Of a stretch of 64,000 nucleotides of DNA, positions 39,019-49,796 are shown in pieces. This DNA comes from Pocillopora verrucosa. Its lineage: Eukaryota > Cnidaria > Anthozoa > Scleractinia > Pocilloporidae. The notes beneath the pieces are model-generated. The model was not told the DNA's origin, ran no database searches, and saw only the letters and a program-made list of their open reading frames with translations. Each line of letters starts with the position of its first letter. The stretch's first letter is position 1. The position numbers and the translations under genes are program-made. The stretch spans positions 28,751,592 through 28,815,591 of the forward strand of contig NC_089314.1 of the NCBI RefSeq assembly GCF_036669915.1, in the 5' to 3' direction.

Positions 39019-41170
39019 GTTATATCGATTTAAGGTAGTTTTCTTTCTGTACATGACATGATTAAATCATCTTCGTAGAATCGATCGATATTTACTCGGC
39101 TCGACTCTTTATGAAATTTGACGAATTAGTGTGACGCATTAGTGAGGTAGGGTCTCCAGTTTTTGTTGTCAACAGGTTTTTTTTGTTCTAATAAATTACC
39201 TTTTGTGCCGTAAGGGCACAGACTGACCAAGGTTTCCAGCACTGACAAACCTCCCGAATTGGCCAGACTGACCAAGAAGCAATGATCAGTAGCTGTTCAA
39301 ATCGCTTGTGTATGATATAGTGCGATTTATGATGTAATCTTCACTCTTATATGTAAATAAACTGGTAATGGAATGGTTTACAGGTGTACACACGCCTTAT
39401 GTAGTTCTAAAACAGTAACTCGATCATGATTGCTTTCATTTGGTGACTGATGGATGTCAATGAAGTTCTACTTCAGCATTATGAAGTTCAAGTTTGTCAA
39501 TAAACGACGTTTCCGTTGTCCAATGCTTTCTTATTCAAACTCCCTTGTGTTTTCCGCAGTATTGCTCCCTTATAAAATTTTTGTTCAAGAAATACAGAAC
39601 CCAAACAGATCAATAAGGTGTATCACATCTCCTATAGAAAAAAAGCTTGCAAAGCTGAACGCACACCAATAATAATAACACAATAATTAAGGGCAAAAGG
39701 TACTTTGTAAGGGTCTAAAGTATCACATCTACTCAAATTTGAGCGGAAGAAAGAGAGTCACTTGAATAGCTGTGAATTCAATTTGACACGAATCAGTTAT
39801 AGGTCTGTAGAGGTCACCCATGCACTTTTTCATATATTTTGACATGCGCGGTGAAAACTGCATCTGATAAGTAGTTAGCCTCACTAGGCATCATTCCGTG
39901 GCATTGCAGTAGGTTTAGTTACAAAAGTACATTCCAAATTAACCAATTCTGCAATCTCGTTAGTCCATTTTAAAATCTGATGCACCACTCTCTGATTGGT
40001 GACCACCCGAATGACAGATTTGCTTTGGTGATGGTCACTAAAGGTGAAATTAATTTGAAGTCTAACGACAACTTATGACTGACCTCTCTCAAATGGGTTT
40101 ACCTAGGCTGCGGTACTGAAATACATAGATAAGGTTGTTCATCTTGTGAAACCTCTGAAAATTAATTTATATTGCTTCTGCCATTGAACAGTCTTCAACT
40201 TAGACATGTGCCCCTGCCTTCCTCTTCATTTTGTCATAATCCTTGATTACGGTTAAAGAACAGATTCATCTTTGTCTATTAGCTTTGAACATCTGAGAAC
40301 GTTATTTTTCATCTCCTCGCAAACCTCACACGTGGTGTTACTGTAAGAATGGTCAAGCTGGTTTTTCTAATTCTTTGATAATTCGATGTTACCATATTTT
40401 TTTCATTCGCTACTCTAAAGAATGGGGACCAAATGCCAAAATGTCTCAACAAGTTTTGTGACCATCCGTCAACAATAAAGCGTTACCACAGAGACACCAT
40501 AGTCTTTAACATAAAACCTTAATTAGTTGTGCTAGGTGTCTCTAACCTCTGAAAAGAGTCACGCGAACCCCTTCGATAATTTCTGAATTTAAACCAGCAA
40601 TTCGTTGGAGAGATTCGCTCTAACAAATAGCTAACGCTCCAAACGTCAGCTTTATTACATCTTTACGATGTCCATTTCATTTTCCTAATTCAGTTGATAA
40701 AACCAATGATCTTGTAATAACTCCCTTCCCCCTCCCCCCCTCCCACACAGCACCCCAGTTTGTTTGGAAACGCAGCTCTTTTGTTCGGATGTTACAAAAA
40801 GTAGAACGAGGAACTGAAGTCGGGGACAGGTAGTACAGCGGTAATCCGCATAGAAATTCAAAATGGCTGATGAAAAGTCGGAAAAAGGTCTGAGCACCAG
40901 TTTTGAGCAAGTGTTCTTCGCAATTAGTTAGGAAGACAAATGAAACTTTAATTGAAGTGTTTTTAACCTTGATCTTTGAAAAAATGAGGTTTACGATTAT
41001 ATTAGTCGCAGGTGCGATGGTAATCCCCCAGGGAAACATTGAGACTCTCAGGAAAACAAAACTAACTCTTTCTCTCGGGGGCTGACATTATGTACATATT
41101 TTTTATGGATTACAATGCCCTGTACACGCAGTTTGCATTTATGACCTCACATCAACAAAGTCCACTTATG

Positions 41171-41365
41171 TTAACCTTTTAACTCCCATTAATGACCAAA
41201 ACAGAATTTCTCCTTAGAATATCAATACAATCTCAACCAGAAGAAAAATATCAATTTGGGGATAATTAGTTGATCCAATACTAAATTCTCTGAACTAACA
41301 TTGTAAGAATTGTATGGTTGACAATAAGGAGAATTATAGGTTTGATCTGGAAGATAAAGGGTTAA
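41171..41365 (+). mobile_element. MITE-like foldback element, family 2 (better copy)
   Basis: A 195-bp element starting TTAACCTTTTAACTCCC and ending GATAAAGGGTTAA, with imperfect inverted ends and no coding capacity. The interior contains agaatttctccttagaatat and ttggggataattagttgatc. It matches the reversed copy at 4491-4690. The ends resemble family 1, so both may be moved by the same transposase (inference). Confidence 0.7.
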
Positions 41366-42856
41366 CCTGAGGAATATGAGGTATTATCAAACTCTAAGAC
41401 GCAACGAAATCTCAACTTGTACCATCAAAAAACAATATCGTTGTAAAGAAATTATTATCGAGCTGGTGTGATTAATTACCTAGGTATGTGAATCGAGGTT
41501 CATACGAAATTTGGGTAAGTTTCATCCAGTGTCTTAAAAACAGCCCTCATAGATGTATATAAAAATTTACAATATGCCATGAATTATAACTTAAGAAATT
41601 CTGAGAATTTTCTTTAGGAATTTGTGTTGTCTGTGAATCGATTTCGGCACATTTACAGTTCAGGGAACGATAGCACGAGAGGAGCCTTGTCCCTTTTTTC
41701 CGACCTTTTTGTAACGAACACCGAGTTTTCGCGCGCATCCAGAGCAAAGATTCAACAAAAGATCTCCCGTAGAACTTTTGACAGTTATTGAGGACTTCCT
41801 GCTGTTCCTTAGAGGTTATCAGCCGGGCGTCAAACAAGGCCCCCTTATTATGTTAGTTTGAATATGATACCTCGAGCGAGGATAACTCAAACTGACATGT
41901 TGAGTGCTTCAGAGTCAACATGGCTCAATGGGTTTGCAAAACCGTGACGTTTGTTTACACCAAGAAAACTGCGTGGGCCACGAGGTTGTTGAAATGGTTG
42001 AGAGGTTCTGTTCATCAATGAACAAAGATCAAACACAAGATTTGTTGTTTGAAATTATACTTCCAACTTACGAATGAAGGAAGGAAATCTTGCATGAGGT
42101 GAGATGTAACACCCTTGAACAAAGGTCTAGCATATCTTAAAGCTTTCATTTACGGGTCACTTCGGTAGAAAATTGAACGATTGCCACATTCATCTGAACT
42201 GATAACTTTTGAGACGTCTGGGCGACTGTTCAGGGAGAAATTCAGTTTTGTAGTTTAAAATCAAAACACTGTCTGATTTATAGATCCGTAGATTTATAAA
42301 AACCACAAATAATGCTCATACTTCTGAGACACAAATGTGGGACGCGTATGAAAATAAAACTTTAGTTGCTTCGACAAATCAAATTTTCTCCTTCGTAGCT
42401 GGCCAAGTTACGACCTCTATTCCATGATTAAGTTTTATTTTAAATGTGGTAAGCTTCCTATTTTAGCATTTTACTTGTAATTGAAACGAAATATGGATGG
42501 TTAGAAGAGAAATTTGTGGGTCAAATCGAGATTTCTATAGGTTTCTCTCAAACATTTTTCTTTTTTTCTTTTTCTTTTCAACGTGGCGATAATTCTGAAA
42601 TGAAACTTCGTCTTTACCTAAGTCATTGTGTTGTTGTCTTACTCGGCAAGCGAAGTGCTTTTTATACATTTAATCCAGAGAGTAGAATTTTTCAGTTTTT
42701 TGAAAGCTGACGACCACTGATTGTTTGACTCAAGTAGGGTGACTGAATCACTCAAAAATCACCAGCCGTGTCGAAAAACTGGTGCCTGGCGCGCAAGTCG
42801 CTGAGCGCGTCATTGGCGGGTAAAGTGGACGAAGGCGCGTGGCGCGCTTTTGAGGC

Positions 42857-42866
42857 ATGACGTAAT
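42857..42866. promoter_or_regulatory. bZIP/CRE-like site ATGACGTAAT upstream of gene C
   Basis: ATGACGTAAT lies in a locally GC-rich patch about 2.5 kb before the gene C start codon. A possible 5' UTR exon follows and ends at the donor near 43006. The same ten bases occur at 27172 (gene A side) and, inverted, at 34913 (before gene B). Regulatory use is inference. Confidence 0.3.
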
Positions 42867-45392
42867 CAAATGACAAGTTCAGCAGCATTACCTAACAGCT
42901 TGGACTGCGACGGTGATCAAATCGGAACAGCACAACAGTGTCAATTTTATACTAGTTTTAAATTTTGCTCCCCGATTCTTTAGCCTTGGGATTCTTCAGG
43001 AAAGGTAAGAGTATTTCTAGGTTTATCGTGAAGTCGTTGAGCTGCACAATTTGCCTCTCTAGTGTTCTGAAAGAAATGAAAAACCCGGGAACTCAACCAA
43101 GCGAAGCATTAACAATTTCACCGAGAAATAGTGTCAGCCTGATCCTCATGCACTTTTTGCGATTTCTCCAGACCTAATTAACGCCGTTTTCTGGTCTATT
43201 TTGTCGTAAGTAAAATTACTTAAAGTTTTCCTTTTGTAGATTTTATCCACGAAAACATCTGTGATTACTCACGCTTGAAAATTTGTTTGATCTTCTAAGT
43301 TAACAGCGAGTTTATTCAATTGAGATAAGCCTTCGAAAGAGTTAAGACATGACTTTTTTCAAGTAAGTTGCTTTGTGAAACATAAATCAAGGTGATTCTT
43401 TAAACTTGCAAACGCATTTTCTATATTTTTACGTTATCAATAACTGTTTATTTAAATACCTGTTGCTCTGATAAATATGATTAGGCAATAAGAAACCATA
43501 TCCATGATTTTTCCTTAATATTTTGGCTAAATTAATTTTGTTTTCGTTGAACATGCTTAGAAGAACACAATCGCCACTGAATCAAAATGACAAATGTTTC
43601 GTAAACTTTGGCTTTTTCATACTCGAGAAAAACTTAGAATCTTTGACTTCAAAACGTTTCCACTGAACCGTATGGTTCGAGATCACAGCGTTAACTCGCT
43701 GATGGCCTAAATAAATAAACTGACTTACAAAATTAAACAGGAAAAAGGATCAGTAATTTTAAACTCAGGGATATCTCGGTTCATACCAGTGACTGATACG
43801 GATCGTGAGTCTGTCCTTAAAGAGAAATCGAGCTGGAAACCCAGCGAGTGAAAATTACACCATGAGAGAAAGGGCGCCACAGGGCAGAGATAGTTATCTT
43901 CATATCTTCATTGCTACCTTTAGTCCGCCATGTTTCACTTCTGTCTTCTGCGGTTTTAGTAATTTGTTGTCATTGATCTTGCAAAGTTAAGTGAATCAGT
44001 TTTTAAATCAGGGAAAAGAAAAAAATCTCAAGAAATTAAAACCCTGCGTCCTTTTCGCTTGAACGCTGATTTATATTTTGGGATTTTTTAACATCAGATC
44101 ATAGTTATTTCTTTCAAACAAATTTCGCGTTTCTTGTAGAGACGTTGATATTCATCAAAGAAGAATAGGGATCGCGATCTTAAATTTTCTCCAAGTCTGT
44201 ATATCATTCTCTGTCATTTTCATTATTCTTCGGTTACGTTTTGCCAGTCGATTTTTTGGTGGAAATATGGTTTTAAACGGTACAAATTCCTCCTTAAATT
44301 AACCTATAGGGCACGATTTAATATACTAAATCAGCTAAAACCAACCTAAGGATGTGATATTTTTTCTAGTTATATATTGTGCAATATTTGCCGGTCAATT
44401 CAGCGAAATGAGCTCAAATTTGGTCCAGTAAACAAAATCCTAAGATTGTGGTGATTACATTTGTAGATGAGATTTAAGCCATCTTGGTCTTTAGTTTTGT
44501 TTTTTGACAACATTTGACAAAATTTGGCACCTTAACCAAAACTTTGTCACCCACTCGATTCAAATACTCATACCGTATTAAGAGCGCTCTTATTTAAGAG
44601 TTAAAGTGATTTAAATTAGTGAATATTCAATTAAAATTTTGCGCTTATGGGCTTTGCGTTAAGTTTGGACTTCTTTAACGAGCGTCGTAGGATAACCGTG
44701 CACCCCAGTGGAAGAAAACGTTTTTACACCCAAACTCTTTCATCCCAAGCGTCGTTCATTTAAATTTTTGTCAACCTAAATTTTCCCTCCAAAAGCTGGC
44801 TTAAACTCTAAACGATCTGAGCATTGCAATTTGCGTTATAGTTACGAGTCAAGTTGTCTTTCAAAGAACCAATTTTAATACCGAGAATAAAGAAATATAT
44901 GGTTCCTTAATGCATGCGGTTAAATTTCATAAGTTTTCTAACTGGTGCTTCTATACTTCTGGCCAGTGGGCCTTAGGAGTAGCACATTCTGAAGTATTTT
45001 ATTAATTTCCAAATGCAAAAGAGACGTTATGTCTTCTATCATATGAAAAAGGAAAATTACATGTCACCCCATGTGGGTTATTGATGCGTAACTGAACTGT
45101 GTTGATTTGGAAAATTTAGCCTTTTCATTACTTTGTAGGAAACGAATAATGCAAAACTGTTGTTCTCAATTTCTCCATGCTATGTGGCCTGTTTGTGGAT
45201 AGGGGAACATTCTATAAAGAAAAACAGGTGTCTACAGAGATGTTAAAGAGATTCTTGGTAAAAAATAAGCAGGGCTATGATGTCAGTTGTTCCCGGGGTC
45301 GGTGTGACAGGTACCCGTTATCCAGTCAAGTTACCTAACCAAGATTTATCCACCGCGTTAACATTTTAACGACCTATATTTGATTTTAGGCT

Positions 45393-46959
45393 ATGAAGGC
45401 TGCTACAGGCCTGCTTAGGCTGGCTTTGGGCCTCGCTTTATTTCTATTAGCGGTAAGTTACTCAATTTTTCTATTACGATAACCGAAGCTAAGCTCCAAA
45501 CAATCTTTTTCGGCTGTCAATCGGTACTTTGGTCGATATCCATCGATGGCAGGTGAAACCTTGACAAGAGAATTGTTGAATTAATACAAATATGGAAGTA
45601 ATTTGAAAAAGCAATATTCTATCTCAAGAAAAATTTATGGTACAAAGACACGGATTAAGTCCATCGGATGACACTGGGTTACATAGTAAAGTATCAAACA
45701 TAGAGCTATTTATAATGCAGAATCTGATCGTAATTGAATCCAACATTTTACCTCGTACCTAGCAATGTTCTCCACTGCAACGCAAGCCACATGTTCTCAA
45801 GAAACGCGACGACATGCTGAGCTATTACTGGGACCAGAAATTGCCCTTAGGCTTCTTTGTTAATGGTCAAGGAGGTTTAATGGGACCTCCAGGGCCACCA
45901 GGACCCCCAGGGGCCCCTGGTTATATGCTTGGTGGCAGTGGAAGTGGAAGTGGTGATGCTGTTGCTCGAGGGGGAATTCCTGGACCTCCGGGGCCCCCGG
46001 GACCTCCTGGTCCACCCGGGCTTGGTGGTGCTTCTGCTGTGAGTAAACTACTTTTCATATCGCTAAATGAACTTGTTGTGTTTTCGGTAAGGATTAGATA
46101 TTGCCGTGTAAAACTATCTGTTAAGAAATCTACTTAAATTAAGGCTCTACAGGATCATTTCAAGTTTTTTTTTCTTTTCTTTTCAAATCAAACGTGAAAC
46201 ATGGCACTAGCTTTATTTGATTGATAATTGTAAGAGTTTTCCAGCCGAGTGGGACTAGTCACAAACAAAATGAACTTATGCTTTCTGCCTTCATGCTTTT
46301 TTTCCATAAAGGAAAAAATGTTTATGCTTCTTTTGAATGGAAGTAATACCTCTTGCTCTGTTGGATGTAGCTACCATCCAGGAAAAGCTGACAAATTGAG
46401 AGGAAACTTTGCCTCTTGGATTTGCGCTATATTTAACCATTCATTTTATTTGTGCTGAAAAAAAGCTAAGGCTGAGGGTTTTTCTTTAAATGGTTTCTTC
46501 GACACGATTTCTTAATTCTCATATTTCAGGGTTGTTATCTCTCTTTTGTTTGTTGCTGAAGGAAAAGTAGCTATTTTTGTCTTTCGTCTCTCTTCCCAGG
46601 GTGCTCAAGAAACCATCACCTGCGAGGGCGAGAAGGAATGGATTGAGTGTCCACAGTACAAAGTTATCAAAATCAGCTCTGCATTCTGGGGTCGAGATGA
46701 TGATGCTACATGCACCACAAACGGCGTTCAACACGGACTCAGCACCTCGGCCATGTGCCCTCAGGACGAATCCAACACTATGACCAAAGTTGAAGGACAA
46801 TGTAAAGACGAGCAAGCCTGTGAACTAGCAGCAACCTCCACCTTCTTTGACAAGACCGATTGTGGACAAGTATATAAATATCTACGTGTGAAATACGAAT
46901 GTCTGCCTAGCGAATCAAGAGTCAAAGCAGCAATTCAAAGATCAAGAATAAGCGGTTAA
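45393..46959 (+). CDS. Nematogalectin-like collagen-lectin C with interrupted collagen
   Basis: Exons 45393-45452 (signal peptide), 45763-46038 and 46600-46959 join in phase 0 to 231 residues. After the signal peptide [20 protein letters not shown] comes a propeptide-like stretch ending in LKKR (32-35), a likely dibasic cleavage site as in minicollagens. Then follows a linker [13 protein letters not shown] matching the linkers of A and B. The collagen is short: five triplets, a GGSGSGSGD insert (77-85) and six more triplets (91-108). The Ser-Gly run is a possible glycosaminoglycan attachment site, a small version of what gene D has. The lectin domain (113 onward) has AFWGR, C.DEQACEL and [11 protein letters not shown], and a short basic tail. 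The acceptor TTTTAG|GCT stands just before the ATG, as in A and B. Confidence 0.87.
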
Positions 46960-47710
46960 TTTGATTCTGCATTTGACTGACATTTACTCTATCACATGAT
47001 AGACCACTGACAAACGATTCCACCGCCTAATATGGTTGTGCTGTTCAACGGATCTGGGACTTCTACTTAGTTAACGTGCGTTTATGAGCTTGTTAATCGC
47101 TAGATCAGGAATTCAAACTTAATGAGCCTATTGGGAGTACTGAGAAAACCGTTTTTCTCAACACGATGCGCTTGACTAACTGTTAAACTATAAAGGATTG
47201 GAGAACGTTCATAGCGATAAACAACCTTACGTTAGATGGTTTAAAGCGTTTCGTTTAAAGATGGAGGAAAGATAAAATAGAGCTTCCATGCTAACATGGT
47301 GTAAATCGATCGTCCAGCAGGGAAGTATACGATATTCTATTCCGTCATATTGCACATTCTTTTTCAATAATTTCAAATGTGTATATAGTTATATTTCTAA
47401 AACTCGTTTCACTATTTCGTGAAATAGAAATCCTTGTAAAAATTACCAGCCATTCCAATAGGCCATCGTAAGCACTGTATTGTACTGACCACAAAACGCG
47501 GTGAGACGATTACATGATGTGCTGTAGAATCTGATAACATAGGTGACCATACATGTCACTAGCTCGCGACGTTGTTACGTCTTTTATGTAGCCCCCTATG
47601 AATTACAACATTAAAGCTTTATGGTCTTCTAAGATTTACCAGTGTCTCTAGATATTTATAGCTTCTCTGCTGGCCCGCTCCTATCACGTGCTCATATTGA
47701 AGGAAACAAT

Positions 47711-47916
47711 GAACCCTTTAACCCCCCAGAGTGACTGGCATTTCTCCCTATCATATCACCCCTTAATCAAACATTAAGGTCGGGAGAATAAAAGAACTGA
47801 TCACTATCTGAAGAAGCTCTTGATTGTTAGACAAATTCTCCTTGTCGGCGCCCTAGGAAATGTTTAGAGACCAGTATAGAGAATATTCACGCTGATGTTC
47901 GGGCGTAAAGGGTTAA
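47711..47916 (+). mobile_element. MITE-like foldback element, family 1 (complete single copy)
   Basis: A 206-bp element from AACCCTTTAACCCCCCAGAG to GGGCGTAAAGGGTTAA with short inverted ends. Inner landmarks are gtgactggcatttctcccta, caaacattaaggtc, gagaataaaag, aagaagctcttgattgtt and caaattctccttgtc. It shows the undivided structure from which the 82-bp array at 60881 onward was built, and also matches the broken copy at 7446-7592. Non-coding and presumably moved in trans. Confidence 0.75.
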
Positions 47917-48727
47917 CAACTGTTTACCGAAGGGGAGATGGATAATTGTTTTAGTATCCAACAAAAAAGTGAGATATTAAAGCACAGGAAGATGATTTTA
48001 ACTTGTTTATTCCGGCAACAATTACAATATTTTTCGGGTGCAAATCCCGGAGGTGAATGGAAAAGAATATACGGAGTTTTAGTAGCCAATTAGAGCGCGC
48101 CTTCGACGCTATGCTTTGTTTTAGTAGATGTTAAGTGTCCGTTAAGTATACATAGATATTGCTTAAACTTTCTATAGGCAAGCAAGTTCCCAAGCTTGAT
48201 TAAATCTTTCCAAGTTAAAGAGAAAATTTGACTCTAATCTATATCCATGGCAACTCACAACGCGCTTTTTCTACATGCACATAGAGTGCTCTTTGATCAA
48301 CGTGCAAGCTGACAATTTATTGTTTATTCTTGAAAATTAAAGTTTTATCAGCTTTAAAATCTGACCTTCATATGCGAGGTTGTTTAAGCCATTTGACGTT
48401 ACAAAACCCGCTCTTGAGAAAATTAAAAAGTGTTACTGCTCTTTTTTTTTGTTACATGCGAACTACGGAGTAACTCATGCATCTCGGAAATGCATCTTAA
48501 GCTGCGTTAAATAATGTGGGGACCTCTCTGGCATTAAGTGTGCTGTGTCAGGGTATTCGAAACGTTATATTTCTGAGTTTGTGGGGTGCATAAATCATAG
48601 GAAAGATAAAGGCAGCAATGTGGCCAATCCAATGTTAGCTATTATAAATTACCTGAGATTCTACGAGCGCCCTGATTGGCCAAACACTTATCGCTTATTG
48701 CACGGGTAAACACATAGAAAATTAAAA

Positions 48728-48933
48728 AATATTTTGTAAAAGCAATAGACCGCACTTTTTATCGGCTTACCGGCGTAATAACGCTCTTGCGATGTTGGGA
48801 GAACACTCAACAAGTTTATTAATCACTTACCTCCGGTTCTAAACTTATAAACTTTTCAAGTGTTCTCCCAACATTCCAAATGTGTAATTACACCAGTAAA
48901 CTGATATTTAGTGCGGTCTATTGCTAAAATATA
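48728..48933. mobile_element. Long-arm foldback element (AGCAATAGACCGCAC ends)
   Basis: AGCAATAGACCGCAC at 48741 is inverted as GTGCGGTCTATTGCT ending at 48925. Pairing resumes in the interior (gttgggagaacactcaacaa with aagtgttctcccaac). The arms cover most of the 200 bp, so the whole element folds into an imperfect hairpin. No coding capacity. Confidence 0.65.
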
Positions 48934-49361
48934 TCTAAGAAATCCAGACTACTTCAACGCCTTGGGCCCACACTGAAACGTCAGAGGACTCCCACCAGGA
49001 TGAATACTGAACAAAAAAGTTTAAGCTTTTTCGGTGAAAACAAGTGATTCGCTACGTTACATAATATTTAGCACCACATTGCAGAGGTAATCGAAACAAG
49101 ATTTGGCCAAATCAAATTTTTTCTGCGGTTCTTCCATCACACCATTGAATTACTGAAGAAAGTACGCGATCCCTTTATCCTGAAATATCTGCCTAGGCTG
49201 GGAAAACAAGTCTTCATTAAAAATCCATCTTCGGACGATGTAAATGAGGTGTAAATTTCGTTCTCTTCCAATTTTTAGGGGCACTGTAATTATTTACATC
49301 AACCTCCACAAGCCAACTTAAGTTGTTTGGGTCAAAGGTGATGGGAGAAAAACTTCTTAGG

Positions 49362-49796
49362 CTATTTTGCGCCCATTCCACTCATCATTCTACAGTCATA
49401 TACAACCTTCAGAAATTTCGACACGCCAGGACACAATGGTTTCTCAAAGAACGCATCGGACACAGGGAAGCCACAAGTTGGCTGCCCTTCGCAAACATGA
49501 CGCAGCTTCTTCACAGCATACAGAGGTTCCACTGGAGGACACATCTTCATTTGCTCCCTAGGCTTGTCAGGTATACAGGTTTTCAAATCGTTCCTTCCCC
49601 AGAACGCTGAGTTGATCTTTAGTCCTTCTTCCTGTCCAGCGCATGAGAGTGTCAACATGTGTCCCTCGCAACCGAGCGCCGTGGCGTTCGCCTGCCGAAC
49701 CCATTCGGTAAGATTGCTTTCAAAAGGGAAACCGAAAGCTGTAAAAAGCCAGGATAAACACCAGAATATACAACGCCATTCCCAAGGAGCCTGCAT
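49362..49796 (-). CDS. Secreted single-domain SUEL-type lectin E
   Basis: A single open exon of 144 residues on the minus strand. A hydrophobic N-terminus with CIFWCLSWLFTAFGF serves as signal peptide. A SUEL/rhamnose-galactose lectin domain follows (about 42-136) with AFWGR, VKKLRHVCEGQPTC, DAFFE and FLKVVYDC, eight domain cysteines in all. There is no collagen segment, and the signal peptide lies in the same exon as the lectin, unlike genes A to D where they are separated by introns. It may be a stripped-down member or a copy that lost introns. The lectin is the most divergent of the five. It lies between C and D on the opposite strand. Sugar specificity cannot be predicted. Confidence 0.78.
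   Translation of the reverse strand: MQAPWEWRCIFWCLSWLFTAFGFPFESNLTEWVRQANATALGCEGHMLTLSCAGQEEGLKINSAFWGRNDLKTCIPDKPREQMKMCPPVEPLYAVKKLRHVCEGQPTCGFPVSDAFFEKPLCPGVSKFLKVVYDCRMMSGMGAK

Larger units (their letters stand above)
38802..45392. other. Intergenic stretch between genes B and C
   Basis: The 3' UTR of gene B and a 9-bp hairpin (38991-39018) come first. A family 2 foldback element lies at 41171-41365. A GC-rich patch with ATGACGTAAT (42760-42960), followed by a possible donor AAAG|GTAAGA at 43006, may be the promoter and 5' UTR exon of gene C. No other gene is supported. Confidence 0.5.
46960..49361. other. Intergenic stretch between genes C and E
   Basis: It contains two foldback elements (47711-47916 and 48728-48933). 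No coding sequence is supported. Confidence 0.6.
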
